Positions 34,460-44,460 of a DNA stretch of 64,000 nt are shown here, one piece after another. The stretch's first letter is position 1, and each line of letters begins with the position of its first letter. This DNA comes from Paenibacillus agri (GTDB taxonomy: Bacteria > Bacillota > Bacilli > Paenibacillales > Paenibacillaceae): assembly GCF_013359945.1 (NCBI RefSeq), contig NZ_JABWCS010000214.1:150675-214674 (forward strand), written 5' to 3'. Below the pieces are notes generated by a model, which worked only from the letters and a program-made list of their open reading frames with translations, was not told the origin of the DNA and ran no database searches. A program made the position numbers and the translations under genes.

Positions 34460-35743
34460 ATGACAGTGATCATTAAAAACGCCAGCGTATTGAACAAGGA
34501 CGGCAAGCCGGAGCGCAAACACATCGTCATTGAGGACGGAGTGATCTCCGCTCTTATAGATGGAAATGAGGAAGTAACCGGAGCTACTGAGATCGTTGAT
34601 GCAGAAGGAAAGCTGCTGATTCCCGGCCTGATTGACATGCATGTGCATCTGCGTGAACCAGGATTTGAGCACAAGGAAACGATTGAAACGGGCAGCCGTT
34701 CGGCAGCCAAGGGCGGTTTTACCACCATCGCCTGCATGCCGAATACGCGTCCGGTGACAGACAGCCCCGAAGTGGTGCAATTGGTTAAAGACAAGGCTCG
34801 TGAAGCCGGTCTGGTAAAGGTCCTGCCTTATGCAGCGATTACGAAGAATGAGCTGGGCAGAGAGCTGACTGATTTTCCAGCGCTGAAGGAAGCCGGAGCG
34901 ATTGGGTTTACTGATGACGGTGTGGGCGTGCAGAGCGCGCAAATGATGAAAGACGCCATGAAGCTGGCTGCAAAGCTGGATATGCCGGTGATTGCCCACT
35001 GTGAGGATAACTCACTGGTGGAGGGCGGCTGTGTGGCTGAAGGAACGTTCGCAGAGAAGCACGGCCTGATCGGGATTCCGAATGAGTCGGAGGCGATCCA
35101 TGTCGGCCGGGATATTTTGCTAGCGGAAGCGACTGGGGTTCACTATCATGTCTGCCACGTCAGCACAGAACAATCGGTACGTCTGATCCGTCAAGCCAAG
35201 GAGATCGGGATTAAGGTAACCGCTGAGGTATGCCCGCATCACCTGCTGCTCTCGGAAGAGGACATTCCAGGGCTGGATGCCAATTGGAAAATGAACCCGC
35301 CGCTTCGTTCGCGCCGTGACGTGGAAGCATGTATCGAAGGTCTGCTGGACGGTACGCTTGATATGATCGTTACCGATCACGCTCCGCATAGCGAAGACGA
35401 GAAAGCTAAGGGGATGCAGCTTGCGCCATTCGGTATCGTAGGCTTTGAGACAGCCTTCCCGCTGCTCTACACGGCTTTTGTAGACACAGGCAAATGGGAC
35501 TTGTCCCTGCTGGTCCAGCGGATGACCGCTGATCCGGCTCGCGTATTCCGGTTGAACACCGGGGTATTGGAAGCCGGAGCGCCTGCAGACTTGACACTGA
35601 TTGATCTGGAACAGGAGAAGGAAGTGAACCCGGCGGATTTTGCGACTAAGGGTCGGAATACTCCTTTTACCGGTTGGAAGCTTAAAGGTTGGCCGGTAAG
35701 TACCTGGGTGGATGGCAAGCTGGTCTGGAATGAGACAAACTAA
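34460..35743 (+). CDS. pyrC: Dihydroorotase
   Basis: 427 aa; cyclises carbamoyl-aspartate. Seen: metal-binding DMHVHLREPG, TTIACMPNTRPVTD, AHCEDNSLV, HYHVCHVSTEQS and VTDHAPHSEDEK (catalytic Asp), the class I DHOase pattern. ATG 34460 follows AAGGAGAA. The 104-bp gap after pyrB is A+T-rich with a TATAATAA at about 34411; an extra promoter there is possible but I found no good -35. Confidence 0.96.
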   Translation: MTVIIKNASVLNKDGKPERKHIVIEDGVISALIDGNEEVTGATEIVDAEGKLLIPGLIDMHVHLREPGFEHKETIETGSRSAAKGGFTTIACMPNTRPVTDSPEVVQLVKDKAREAGLVKVLPYAAITKNELGRELTDFPALKEAGAIGFTDDGVGVQSAQMMKDAMKLAAKLDMPVIAHCEDNSLVEGGCVAEGTFAEKHGLIGIPNESEAIHVGRDILLAEATGVHYHVCHVSTEQSVRLIRQAKEIGIKVTAEVCPHHLLLSEEDIPGLDANWKMNPPLRSRRDVEACIEGLLDGTLDMIVTDHAPHSEDEKAKGMQLAPFGIVGFETAFPLLYTAFVDTGKWDLSLLVQRMTADPARVFRLNTGVLEAGAPADLTLIDLEQEKEVNPADFATKGRNTPFTGWKLKGWPVSTWVDGKLVWNETN

Positions 35744-35788
35744 CTAACGAACTTTTATAATAGAAACAACAAGAAGGAGTGGAAGGGA

Positions 35789-36967
35789 ATGCAGGCAAGA
35801 TTGTTGCTGCAGGATGGCACGCTGTTTACAGGTACCGCATTTGGTGCCGAGGGCGAGAAGACAGGCGAGGTTGTATTTAACACAGGAATTACAGGATATC
35901 AAGAGGTACTGTCGGATCCTTCTTACTGCGGTCAGATCGTTACCATGACCTATCCGTTGATCGGAAACTACGGCATCACACGTGATGATTTCGAATCGGC
36001 ACGTCCGTTCGTACACGGATTTGTGGTGCGTCGTCATGAGACGGTGCCAAGTAACTGGCGCGCAGAATACAGCGTAGACGATCTGCTGAAGGAATATGGC
36101 ATTCCCGGTATCAGCGGGATTGACACCCGGATGCTGACCCGCATCATTCGCCACTATGGAACGATGAAAGCAATCCTGACCACATCCAATAAACGGGTAG
36201 AAGAACTGCAGGAAATGATGGGTGACACCAGTATAGAGGAATTGCGCAATCAGGTGGCCCGTACATCGACTCCGAACACGTATATCAGCCCTGGCAACAA
36301 GGAAAGAATCGTACTCGTCGATTACGGTGCTAAGACAGGAATTCTGCGTGAGCTGAACAACCGTGGTTGTGACGTTGTAGTCGTACCACATGATGTAACA
36401 GCAGATGAGATTCGCCGCTTGAACCCGGATGGTATTCAACTGTCCAACGGCCCTGGGGACCCTAAAGATGTGCCTTACGCAGTGAAGACCATCTCTGAGT
36501 TGCTTGGCGAATATCCGATCTTCGGCATTTGCCTGGGCCATCAATTGTTCGCCCTGGCTTGCGGTGCCGATACCGAGAAACTGAAGTTCGGTCACCGTGG
36601 TGGTAACCATCCGGTAAAAGAACTGGAGAGCGGACGTTGCTTCATCACTTCGCAGAACCATGGCTACACCGTTAACGAGGACTCCATCAAGAGTACGGAG
36701 CTGGAAGTTACACATATCAACAATAACGATAAGACCGTTGAAGGTCTCAAACATAAACGTTACCCTGCTTTCTCGGTGCAATATCACCCGGAAGCAGCGC
36801 CAGGACCGCATGACAGCAGTTACCTGTTCGACCGTTTCCTGCAAATGATCGCAGAACACAAGGCAAGTAAACCAGTCAACCCGCGTCAGGCACAACTTGC
36901 AGCTAACGCCAGAATCACGGCGCCGCAGCCAAAGCCACAGCTTGAAGCCGTGAAAGGAGCACGATAA
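35789..36967 (+). CDS. carA: Carbamoyl-phosphate synthase small (glutaminase) subunit
   Basis: 392 aa. Class I glutamine amidotransferase that feeds ammonia to CarB. Seen: GEVVFNTGITGYQEVLSDPSY in the N-terminal domain, SNGPGDPKDVP, the catalytic nucleophile in GICLGHQLFALACG (Cys248), and the His-Glu pair in SVQYHPEAAPGP. ATG 35789 after AAGGAGTGG. This is the pyrimidine-regulated copy, by context. Only two bases separate it from carB. Confidence 0.96.
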   Translation: MQARLLLQDGTLFTGTAFGAEGEKTGEVVFNTGITGYQEVLSDPSYCGQIVTMTYPLIGNYGITRDDFESARPFVHGFVVRRHETVPSNWRAEYSVDDLLKEYGIPGISGIDTRMLTRIIRHYGTMKAILTTSNKRVEELQEMMGDTSIEELRNQVARTSTPNTYISPGNKERIVLVDYGAKTGILRELNNRGCDVVVVPHDVTADEIRRLNPDGIQLSNGPGDPKDVPYAVKTISELLGEYPIFGICLGHQLFALACGADTEKLKFGHRGGNHPVKELESGRCFITSQNHGYTVNEDSIKSTELEVTHINNNDKTVEGLKHKRYPAFSVQYHPEAAPGPHDSSYLFDRFLQMIAEHKASKPVNPRQAQLAANARITAPQPKPQLEAVKGAR

Positions 36968-36969
36968 GA

Positions 36970-39900
36970 ATGCCTAAGAATGAGAAGCTTAAAAAAATCC
37001 TGGTGATCGGCTCCGGTCCGATCGTCATCGGCCAAGCAGCCGAGTTCGACTATGCAGGAACTCAGGCTTGCCAAGCCCTGAAAGAAGAAGGCGTTGAGGT
37101 AGTGCTGATCAACAGCAACCCGGCGACCATCATGACCGATACCAATATGGCCGACAAGGTCTATATTGAACCTATCACCCTTGAATTCGTAACCGGCATT
37201 ATCCGCCAAGAACGTCCTGACGGGTTGCTGCCAACACTTGGCGGACAAACTGGTTTGAATATGGCAGTAGAACTGGCCCGCGCTGGTGTGCTGGAGCAGG
37301 AGAATGTGAAACTGCTCGGAACTCAGCTGGATTCCATTGAGAAGGCCGAAGACCGCGACTTGTTCCGTGATCTGATGCGTGAACTGGAACAGCCGGTTCC
37401 AGAGAGCACGATCATTACTACACTGGAAGAAGCTCTGAGCTTCGCTGATGAGATCGGCTATCCGCTGATTGTCCGTCCTGCCTACACTTTGGGTGGTACA
37501 GGCGGCGGTATCTGTGATAACGAAGAGGAACTGCGTGAGACCGTTAAGGCTGGTATCCGCTACAGCCCGATCGGACAATGTCTGGTTGAGAAGAGCATCG
37601 CCGGCATGAAGGAAGTCGAGTATGAAGTTATGCGCGATGCCAACGATAACTGTATCGTGGTCTGCAACATGGAGAACTTTGATCCGGTGGGTGTACATAC
37701 CGGGGACAGTATCGTTGTGGCGCCAAGCCAGACGCTGTCTGACCGTGAGTACCAAATGCTGCGCAGCGCGTCGCTCAAAATTATCCGTGCGCTGAACATC
37801 GAAGGCGGCTGTAACGTACAGTTCGCGCTTGATCCGCAAAGCTATCAATACTATGTCATTGAAGTGAACCCGCGTGTCAGCCGCTCCTCGGCACTGGCTT
37901 CCAAGGCAACCGGCTATCCGATTGCGAAGATGGCTGCCAAGATTGCTCTCGGCTACACGCTGGATGAAATCGTCAACCCGGTAACCGGACAGACTTATGC
38001 CTGCTTCGAGCCTACCCTTGACTATATCGTGAGCAAAATCCCGCGCTGGCCGTTCGACAAGTTCACATCGGCTAACCGCAAGCTGGGCACACAGATGAAA
38101 GCGACCGGAGAGGTTATGGCCATCGGCCGTACTTTCGAAGAGTCCATTCATAAAGCGGTTCGTTCCCTGGAGATCGGCGTTCACCGCTTCCGTCTGCCAG
38201 GTGCAGAGAAGCTGGAGGAGCAGGTCCTGAGAGACCGGTTGGCAAAAGCCGATGATGAGCGTCTGTTCCTGATCGCCGAGGCTTTCCGCCGCGGCTACGG
38301 ATTGCAAGAGGTCCAGGATATCACTAACGTAGACTGGTGGTTCCTCTCCAAGATTGAAGGTTTGGTGAACTTCGAGAGCGTCATTCGCGGGGAAGAAAGC
38401 CTCACAGCGGAAACGTTGTACGAAGCTAAGCGCTTTGGCTTCACAGACCGGGCTATCGCCGAGATCCGTGCTGAAGGCGACCCTAACGGCAAGCAAACGA
38501 AGGAATCCGAGGTACGGGCATTGCGTCTCAGCCAGGGGCTGAAGCCGGTGTTTAAGATGGTAGATACTTGTGCGGCTGAGTTTGAGGCTTCCACACCTTA
38601 CTACTACTCCACCTATGAGACCGAGAATGAAGTGACACCTTCCGATAAGCAGAAGGTAATCGTGCTCGGCTCTGGTCCGATCCGTATCGGACAGGGGATT
38701 GAATTTGACTACTCCACTGTACACGCAGTATGGGCGATTCAGAAGGCTGGTTACGAAGCGGTAATTATCAATAACAATCCGGAGACCGTATCAACAGACT
38801 TCAACACATCAGACCGGTTGTATTTTGAACCACTGTTCTTTGAAGATGTAATGAACGTGGTAGAGCAGGAGAACCCGATTGGGGTAATCGTTCAGTTCGG
38901 TGGACAGACCGCGATCAACCTTGCGGCACCGCTGAGTGCTGCCGGGGTGAATATTCTCGGAACAAGTCTGGAAAGCATCGACGAAGCCGAGAACCGCAAG
39001 AAGTTCGAAGCATTGCTCTCCCGTCTTGATATTGCACAGCCGAAGGGTAAGACGGTTACGACTGTCGATCAAGCGGTTGAAACCGCACAGTCGCTGGGGT
39101 ATCCGGTATTGGTTCGCCCGTCTTACGTACTTGGCGGACGCGCGATGGAGATTGTCTACAACGACACTGAACTGCTGAGCTACATGGTCGAAGCTGTCAA
39201 GGTGAATCCAGAGCATCCGGTACTGATTGACCGTTACATGCTGGGTAAAGAGGTTGAGGTAGACGCCATCTGCGACGGAGAGACTGTAGTCATTCCGGGC
39301 ATTATGGAGCATGTGGAACGGGCAGGGGTTCACTCCGGTGACTCTATCGCCGTCTATCCGCCGCAATATCTGGATGAAGGTCTGAAGCAGAAGATTTCCG
39401 AAATTACAATCAAGATTGCCAAGGAACTGAAGACCATTGGTCTGGTCAACATCCAGTTCGTTATCTATAAAAATGAAGTCTATGTCATCGAGGTTAACCC
39501 GCGCTCCTCGCGTACGGTTCCGTTCTTGAGCAAGGTGACCGGGATTCCTATGGCCCACCTGGCGACTAAAGTTATCCTTGGCGGCAAGCTCAAGGAAGAC
39601 GGCTACCAAGAAGGACTATGGCCGGAAAGCGATTATGTATCGGTTAAAGTGCCGGTGTTCTCCTTTGCTAAGCTGCGCCGCGTAGAGCCTACACTGGGGC
39701 CGGAAATGAAATCCACCGGTGAAGTTATGGGCCGCGACAAGCTGTATGCCAAAGCGCTGTATAAAGGTCTCATCGGAGCGGGTATGAAGATCCCGGCTAC
39801 GGGAGCCATTATCGTGACGGTGGCTGACAAGGACAAAGCTGAAGCGGTTGAACTGATGAAGGGCTTCCATGCGATGGGTTACAAAATCATTGCTACAGGC

Positions 39901-40191
39901 GGTACGGCAATCGCACTTGAAGATGCTGGCCTGAACGTGATGAACGTGAACAAGCTGGGCGAAGGGGAGCCGAACATCGTCGACTTGATCCGCAGCGGAC
40001 AAGCGAACTTTGTCTTCAACACCCTGACTAAGGGCAAAACACCAGAGCGTGACGGATTCCGTATCCGCCGTGAAGCGGTAGAGAATGGCGTGGTCTGCAT
40101 GACCTCCCTCGACACCGTAGCGGCGCTGCTGAGAATGCTGCAGACAATCAACTTCTCGTCGCAGTCCATGCCTGCATTTGTCGGTCAATAA
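36970..40191 (+). CDS. carB: Carbamoyl-phosphate synthase large subunit
   Basis: 1073 aa, full length. Two homologous ATP-grasp halves: the first begins KKILVIGSGPIVIGQAAEFDYAG, the second about residue 550 with VIVLGSGPIRIGQGIEFDYS. Further: GGTGGG and VEVNPRVSRSSALASKATGYPIA in the first half, IEVNPRSSRTVPFLSKVTGIP in the second, and a C-terminal MGS-like allosteric domain (GYKIIATGGTAIALEDAG). ATG 36970 with GGAG upstream. Confidence 0.97.
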   Translation: MPKNEKLKKILVIGSGPIVIGQAAEFDYAGTQACQALKEEGVEVVLINSNPATIMTDTNMADKVYIEPITLEFVTGIIRQERPDGLLPTLGGQTGLNMAVELARAGVLEQENVKLLGTQLDSIEKAEDRDLFRDLMRELEQPVPESTIITTLEEALSFADEIGYPLIVRPAYTLGGTGGGICDNEEELRETVKAGIRYSPIGQCLVEKSIAGMKEVEYEVMRDANDNCIVVCNMENFDPVGVHTGDSIVVAPSQTLSDREYQMLRSASLKIIRALNIEGGCNVQFALDPQSYQYYVIEVNPRVSRSSALASKATGYPIAKMAAKIALGYTLDEIVNPVTGQTYACFEPTLDYIVSKIPRWPFDKFTSANRKLGTQMKATGEVMAIGRTFEESIHKAVRSLEIGVHRFRLPGAEKLEEQVLRDRLAKADDERLFLIAEAFRRGYGLQEVQDITNVDWWFLSKIEGLVNFESVIRGEESLTAETLYEAKRFGFTDRAIAEIRAEGDPNGKQTKESEVRALRLSQGLKPVFKMVDTCAAEFEASTPYYYSTYETENEVTPSDKQKVIVLGSGPIRIGQGIEFDYSTVHAVWAIQKAGYEAVIINNNPETVSTDFNTSDRLYFEPLFFEDVMNVVEQENPIGVIVQFGGQTAINLAAPLSAAGVNILGTSLESIDEAENRKKFEALLSRLDIAQPKGKTVTTVDQAVETAQSLGYPVLVRPSYVLGGRAMEIVYNDTELLSYMVEAVKVNPEHPVLIDRYMLGKEVEVDAICDGETVVIPGIMEHVERAGVHSGDSIAVYPPQYLDEGLKQKISEITIKIAKELKTIGLVNIQFVIYKNEVYVIEVNPRSSRTVPFLSKVTGIPMAHLATKVILGGKLKEDGYQEGLWPESDYVSVKVPVFSFAKLRRVEPTLGPEMKSTGEVMGRDKLYAKALYKGLIGAGMKIPATGAIIVTVADKDKAEAVELMKGFHAMGYKIIATGGTAIALEDAGLNVMNVNKLGEGEPNIVDLIRSGQANFVFNTLTKGKTPERDGFRIRREAVENGVVCMTSLDTVAALLRMLQTINFSSQSMPAFVGQ

Positions 40192-40329
40192 AGAACTGAA
40201 TAGACAGCATTGAACATGCTACAGGGACGGTTTGCGGATGATTCGCAGACCGTCCCGCCATGACCGGGCCATGAATAAGATGAATGAGGGTCCTCGTGGA
40301 CAAGGTGAAACTGGATAGGAGCGGTGGTT

Positions 40330-41103
40330 ATGGCTTACGAACAAGAGCAAGAGGTGAAGGCAGATCACGATGCTGCATGGTCAGATATGGCTAAGCGGCT
40401 GATGATTGCCCTGGATTACCCGGATGTAGCGAGTGCAAGACTGCTCATGGAGAAGCTGGAAGGTATCCCATGCTATATGAAAGTAGGCATGCAGTTGTTC
40501 TATGCGGCTGGGCCGGAGTTCGTGCGGGAGCTGAAAGAACGAGGCTACTCTGTATTCCTGGATGTCAAAATGCATGATATCCCGAACACGGTAAAAGGCG
40601 GAGCAGGCAGCATTACAAGGCTGGGTGCCGATATGTTCAACGTGCATGCCGGAGGCGGCAAGGCTATGATGGCTGCTGCCCGTGAGGGCGCAGCGGCTGC
40701 GGTTAGCGCTAATCCGAAGCTTAATATGCCGGTGATTATTGCGGTAACCCAGCTGACCAGTACGAGTCAGGAAGTCATGAACGGGGAGATTGGAATCCCG
40801 GGCAATGTAGATGACACGGTGGTTCGGTATGCCAAGCTGGCTGCGGAAGCAGGCCTGGATGGCGTTGTAGCCTCCCCGCAGGAGTCGGCGGCCATTGCGT
40901 CCGCCTGTGGCCCGGATTTTCGCACAGTGACCCCTGGCATCCGGCCAGCCGGCTCATCGATGGATGACCAGACGAGAGTCCTGACACCGGGACAAGCGAT
41001 CCGGCAGGGCAGCCACTATCTCGTCATCGGCCGGCCGATTACGGCAGCATCCGATCCGCGTCAAGCGGCACTAACCATTATTGAGGAGATGATTCAAGCG
41101 TGA
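40330..41103 (+). CDS. pyrF: Orotidine 5'-phosphate decarboxylase
   Basis: 257 aa, class I OMPDC, last step to UMP. Seen: LMIALDYPDVASARLLMEKL, the catalytic DVKMHDIPNTVKGG (Lys/Asp network), and phosphate-loop TPGIRPAGSS, VIGRPITAASDP. It carries about 25 extra residues before the barrel (EQEQEVKADHDAAWSDMAKR). ATG 40330 is eight bases after AGGAG; GTG 40324 is closer than normal. Overlaps pyrE. Confidence 0.95.
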   Translation: MAYEQEQEVKADHDAAWSDMAKRLMIALDYPDVASARLLMEKLEGIPCYMKVGMQLFYAAGPEFVRELKERGYSVFLDVKMHDIPNTVKGGAGSITRLGADMFNVHAGGGKAMMAAAREGAAAAVSANPKLNMPVIIAVTQLTSTSQEVMNGEIGIPGNVDDTVVRYAKLAAEAGLDGVVASPQESAAIASACGPDFRTVTPGIRPAGSSMDDQTRVLTPGQAIRQGSHYLVIGRPITAASDPRQAALTIIEEMIQA

Positions 41104-41741
41104 GCCAATTTTCGAATAAAAGTGAACAGGTCGCTTCGTATTTGCTGGAGATCGGGGCGGTAAACCTGCGTCCGCAAGAGCCTTTTACCTGGACTTCCGG
41201 TATTAAGTCGCCCATCTACTGTGATAATCGTCTGACTTTATCGTATCCAGAGGTCCGCAACTATATCGCCGATGCTTTTGCCGAGCTGATTAAGAGCCGT
41301 TACCCGGATGCTGAAGTGATTGCCGGAACAGCAACAGCGGGTATCCCGCATGCGGCTTGGGTAGCTGACAAGCTGAATCTGCCTATGGCATATATCCGTG
41401 ACAAAGCTAAGGGCCATGGCAAACAGAACCAGATTGAGGGCCTGATTGCTCCAGGGCAGAAGGTGATCGTTATTGAGGATCTGATCTCCACTGGGGGCAG
41501 CTCCATTAAGGCCGCTCAGGCGGTTCAGGAGGCCGGCGGCGTGCCACTGGCGGTACTGGCTATTTTCAGCTATGAGCTAGATCGGGCTACACAAGCATTC
41601 GCTGATGCAGAGATTCCGCTGCTGAGCTTGTCCAATTACACTACGTTGATTGATGTTGCACTGTCTCAGAGTAAAATTGCTGCAAGTGATGTAGATCTTC
41701 TGCATTCCTGGAGAAAAGATCCTGCGGCATTTGGAGTATAA
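41100..41741 (+). CDS. pyrE: Orotate phosphoribosyltransferase
   Basis: 213 aa. Seen: FTWTSGIKSPIYCDNRLTLSYPEVR, IAGTATAGIPHAAWVADKL, RDKAKGHGKQNQIEG (catalytic loop) and the PRPP motif VIVIEDLISTGGSSIKAAQ. Start GTG 41100 overlaps the pyrF stop by four bases. Last gene of the operon, followed by a terminator. Confidence 0.96.
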   Translation: MSQFSNKSEQVASYLLEIGAVNLRPQEPFTWTSGIKSPIYCDNRLTLSYPEVRNYIADAFAELIKSRYPDAEVIAGTATAGIPHAAWVADKLNLPMAYIRDKAKGHGKQNQIEGLIAPGQKVIVIEDLISTGGSSIKAAQAVQEAGGVPLAVLAIFSYELDRATQAFADAEIPLLSLSNYTTLIDVALSQSKIAASDVDLLHSWRKDPAAFGV

Positions 41742-41753
41742 ATGATGTTTTAC

Positions 41754-41787
41754 AGTCCCTCGCCTTGGTGCGCAGGGACTTTTTTTA
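41754..41787 (+). terminator. Terminator of the pyr operon
   Basis: AGTCCCT (41754-41760) and AGGGACT (41774-41780), followed by TTTTTT. Confidence 0.85.
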
Positions 41788-42048
41788 ATATAAGAATATA
41801 TATGTTTTCGCTATAAATCACTCCTAAATTTCTCGTTGAAACGGATACCGTTCCTTAGCGGACGAATAATCCGTTTCTATTTGTTCCAATATAAGGGGAT
41901 TCGATGAAAGATTCGTTGTTTAACTTTAAATTTGCTGTAACTTTCACGATGCTATAAACCTATATAATACATAAAGAAGGAATGGATGATTACTCCAGTA
42001 ACCAGGCATTCATGACCTAGTGTTTAGTATGTTCGGGAGGGATATATA
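41788..42048. other. Intergenic region before the solute-binding gene
   Basis: Contains an inverted repeat GAAACGGAT/ATCCGTTTC at about 41837-41879, with TAGCGGAC inside, which may be a decayed relative of the palindromic elements at 25945 and 56182. A TATAAT-like stretch (CTATATAATAC) near 41965 is the likely -10 for the next gene. Confidence 0.4.
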
Positions 42049-43593
42049 GTGAAATTTAATAGGAATATAACTGACAAGAAACGTAAGGCTATCCGCCGAG
42101 TGAGTCTGGGTCTCAGCGCGGCATTGCTGCTGCCATTGGCGTCATCGAACTTACATACGGCGTGGGCAGAATCAGAGCAAGGCCATGCTCAGCAGAAAGA
42201 ACGTGTGCTGCGGATCGGCAGCTTGTGGAGCGGAGAAGAGGATACCTATTTTCGCCAACAGTTTACGGATCTGTATGAATTGAAGCATCCAGAGGTCAAG
42301 CTTGAGATTGTGCCCGCCATAAACAGTAGTGACACCCGTTTCAATCCTGGCCCGCAAGCACCCGCAGGAGACAACCTGGAGAGCATTCGGAAGCTCATGG
42401 GCGGAGACAAGCCTGTGGATGTTATTGTCGGGGACAGCACGCTCATCAAGAGCCTGAGAGACCACAACATGCTCAAACCGCTTCAGCCGCTGATTGATCG
42501 TGACCATTATGATATTAGCAATATGGCGCCGACGATGCTGGATGGTATCCGCGAGCTGGGTAACGGCAGTCTGTACGCTCTGGCACCGACCTTTAATTCA
42601 AGTGCTTTGTATTATAACAAAGCTATTTTTGACAAGGCAGGTCTGCCTTATCCTACGAATGGAATGATCTGGGATGAAGTCTTCACACTGGCGACGAAGG
42701 TTGTCAATGCTTCCAAAATGGCCAAAGTGTCGGGTCATCCAGATAGCCGCGTCTACGGATTCTCCATGAGCCGTTATTCCAGTGATCCATTCTGGGACAT
42801 GCTGACCTATATATCGCCGCTTCAGCTGACCATGTACGATAACAAAGGCGAGAAGATGACTGTCAACAGTCAGCCATGGAAAAAAGCATGGACAACCTAT
42901 AGTGAACTTGTGCATAAAGGGATTATTCCCGGGTTTGTCAGCGATGTCGGTAGTCCCGAGAGCAATGGCTTCAACCCGCTTCAGGGAGATCTATTCGCGA
43001 CAGGTAAGGCTGCAATGGTTATCGGGGAGTACGGCTATGTGAAAGAATTGGCGGATATTGAGCGAAATGCCTCCAAAATCCCCAACTACAAGCTGGCGGA
43101 TTGGGGCATTGTGAATGTACCTTCACATGCGGAGAAGCCGGGGGTGTCATCCGGCACTTGGCTGGGAAATATGATGGCGATCAGTGCTAACGCGCCCGAT
43201 CCAGAGGATGCCTGGGACCTGATTAAGTTCGTGAACAGCAACGAAGTGGCGAAAATCAAAGCCCATAACAACTACGAACTGACGTCCCGCACAGACTACA
43301 TTACTTCCAGTCAGCCGGGCCTGGATTTGCAGCCTTTTTATACACAGAAACCACTGCCTGCCGGTGATCCCGCTATGGATCAATTGGAGGCGCAGAAGCC
43401 GGGAATTACCCAAATCAGCGATGCCGGCCGGCAGTTGTTCATCGAAGTGTATAACGGCCGCCAATCTGTGGATCGAGCACTGAAGACCTGGGAATCCCAG
43501 GGTAATAAGATGCTTGCGAAGCTGAAAAAATCCCCGGCGTCTACCTTTGATCTGGAGGATGGCTGGATGTCACAAGGTGCTGTGAGGAATTAA
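42049..43593 (+). CDS. Extracellular solute-binding protein (family 1 type)
   Basis: 514 aa, secreted sugar-type ABC binding protein. Seen: a signal peptide with twin basic start (RRVSLGLSAALLLPLASSNLHTAWA, cleavage after AWA), no lipobox cysteine, then RIGSLWSGEEDTYFRQQFTDLYELKHPEVKLEIVP and a central ALYYNKAIFDKAGLPYPTNGMIWDEVFTLA that is typical of the family. No permease or ATPase gene is adjacent, so partner and substrate are unknown. Without a lipid anchor it may be wall-associated or free. Start GTG 42049 after GGGAGGGAT. Confidence 0.88.
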   Translation: MKFNRNITDKKRKAIRRVSLGLSAALLLPLASSNLHTAWAESEQGHAQQKERVLRIGSLWSGEEDTYFRQQFTDLYELKHPEVKLEIVPAINSSDTRFNPGPQAPAGDNLESIRKLMGGDKPVDVIVGDSTLIKSLRDHNMLKPLQPLIDRDHYDISNMAPTMLDGIRELGNGSLYALAPTFNSSALYYNKAIFDKAGLPYPTNGMIWDEVFTLATKVVNASKMAKVSGHPDSRVYGFSMSRYSSDPFWDMLTYISPLQLTMYDNKGEKMTVNSQPWKKAWTTYSELVHKGIIPGFVSDVGSPESNGFNPLQGDLFATGKAAMVIGEYGYVKELADIERNASKIPNYKLADWGIVNVPSHAEKPGVSSGTWLGNMMAISANAPDPEDAWDLIKFVNSNEVAKIKAHNNYELTSRTDYITSSQPGLDLQPFYTQKPLPAGDPAMDQLEAQKPGITQISDAGRQLFIEVYNGRQSVDRALKTWESQGNKMLAKLKKSPASTFDLEDGWMSQGAVRN

Positions 43594-43621
43594 TCACTAT
43601 TTATTCCAAATAAAAGGTCCA

Positions 43622-43650
43622 AAGCCGCCGGGAGTTTCGGCGGCTTATTT
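43622..43650 (+). terminator. Terminator after the solute-binding protein gene
   Basis: AAGCCGCCG (43622-43630) and CGGCGGCTT (43638-43646), then ATTTTA. Confidence 0.8.
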
Positions 43651-43720
43651 TATGAAAACTGGGTATGATAAGCTCATGAAGGAATCCCATTATTTTGCCG
43701 ACAAAGGAGCCGAATACAGC

Positions 43721-43885
43721 ATGAACTGGATATACTTCGCCAAGTTGTTCCGGACCCGATTTCAAGCCGGATGTCTAGCCAAACGATTAGAGCAGGACGG
43801 ATGGATTTATGGCTATCATGATCCGCGTTTCGTGGAAATTTACCGTTCCCGTAAGGGAAAGTACGGGGTACGTTTCCTCCCTTGA
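43721..43885 (+). CDS. Small hypothetical protein
   Basis: 54 aa from ATG 43721, basic, rich in aromatic residues (MNWIYFAKLFRTRFQAGCLAKRLEQDGWIYGYHDPRFVEIYRSRKGKYGVRFLP). AAAGGAG lies 11 bases upstream. The frame is open from ATG 43652, but that codon sits in the preceding terminator. Ends near a tRNA promoter. Function unknown. Confidence 0.5.
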   Translation: MNWIYFAKLFRTRFQAGCLAKRLEQDGWIYGYHDPRFVEIYRSRKGKYGVRFLP

Positions 43886-43904
43886 GAAGTTTTTCTAAAT
43901 TCTC

Positions 43905-43934
43905 TTGACTTAGAGGCATCATGTAATGTATATT
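43905..43934 (+). promoter_or_regulatory. Promoter of the two tRNA genes
   Basis: TTGACT (43905-43910), 18-bp spacer, TATATT (43929-43934), about 33 bp before the first tRNA. Confidence 0.6.
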
Positions 43935-43966
43935 AATTATTGTCGCTGTTTGAATTTAATGACTGA

Positions 43967-44047
<81 letters not shown>

Positions 44048-44088
44048 TATTCATCCTCAGCACTCCTAAATACGGATATTTTAGATCC

Positions 44089-44162
44089 GGGCCCTTAGCT
44101 CAGTTGGTTAGAGCGGTCGGCTCATAACCGATTGGTCGGGGGTTCGAGTCCCTCAGGGCCCA
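44089..44162 (+). tRNA. tRNA-Ile2 (CAT anticodon)
   Basis: 74 nt, GGGCCCTTAGCTCAG... with anticodon loop CTCATAA. The body (TTAGCTCAGTTGGTTAGAGC, GGTCGGCTCATAACCG) is of the Ile2 type, not the elongator Met type, so C34 should be changed to lysidine by TilS to read AUA. CCA is not encoded (CTT follows). Confidence 0.85.
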
Positions 44163-44169
44163 CTTCGCC

Positions 44170-44196
44170 AAAACCCTTACGTTGTAAGGGTTTTTT
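44170..44196 (+). terminator. Terminator after the tRNA pair
   Basis: AACCCTTAC (44172-44180) pairs with GTAAGGG TT, 3-nt loop, then TTTTTT (44191-44196). Confidence 0.85.
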
Positions 44197-44460
44197 GCTG
44201 TTTATAGACTTAGCGGAGCGAATATGCTTGAGTGTGGGAAGGCCAGGAATACTACAAAATAACTATAGAACTTAAAGCTGCTAATAATATTCCAAAACTG
44301 CAGATCCTAAAAGATTAACAAAGCCCCGCGGACCATTGAGGTTCGTGGGGCACCGTAATATGTATATTTTGTGTTTTGATAACAATCAAAGGCCTATCTC
44401 TGACTTTCAATCTTGTGCAGTTTTTTTGTCAGGAGCGGCAGTTGATGCTGGGGGAGCTTT

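Noticed and set aside
44089..44162. Elongator tRNA-Met
   Set aside because: The anticodon is CAT, but the body matches the Ile2 type (GGCTCATAACCG, GGTTCGAGTCC) and not elongator Met.
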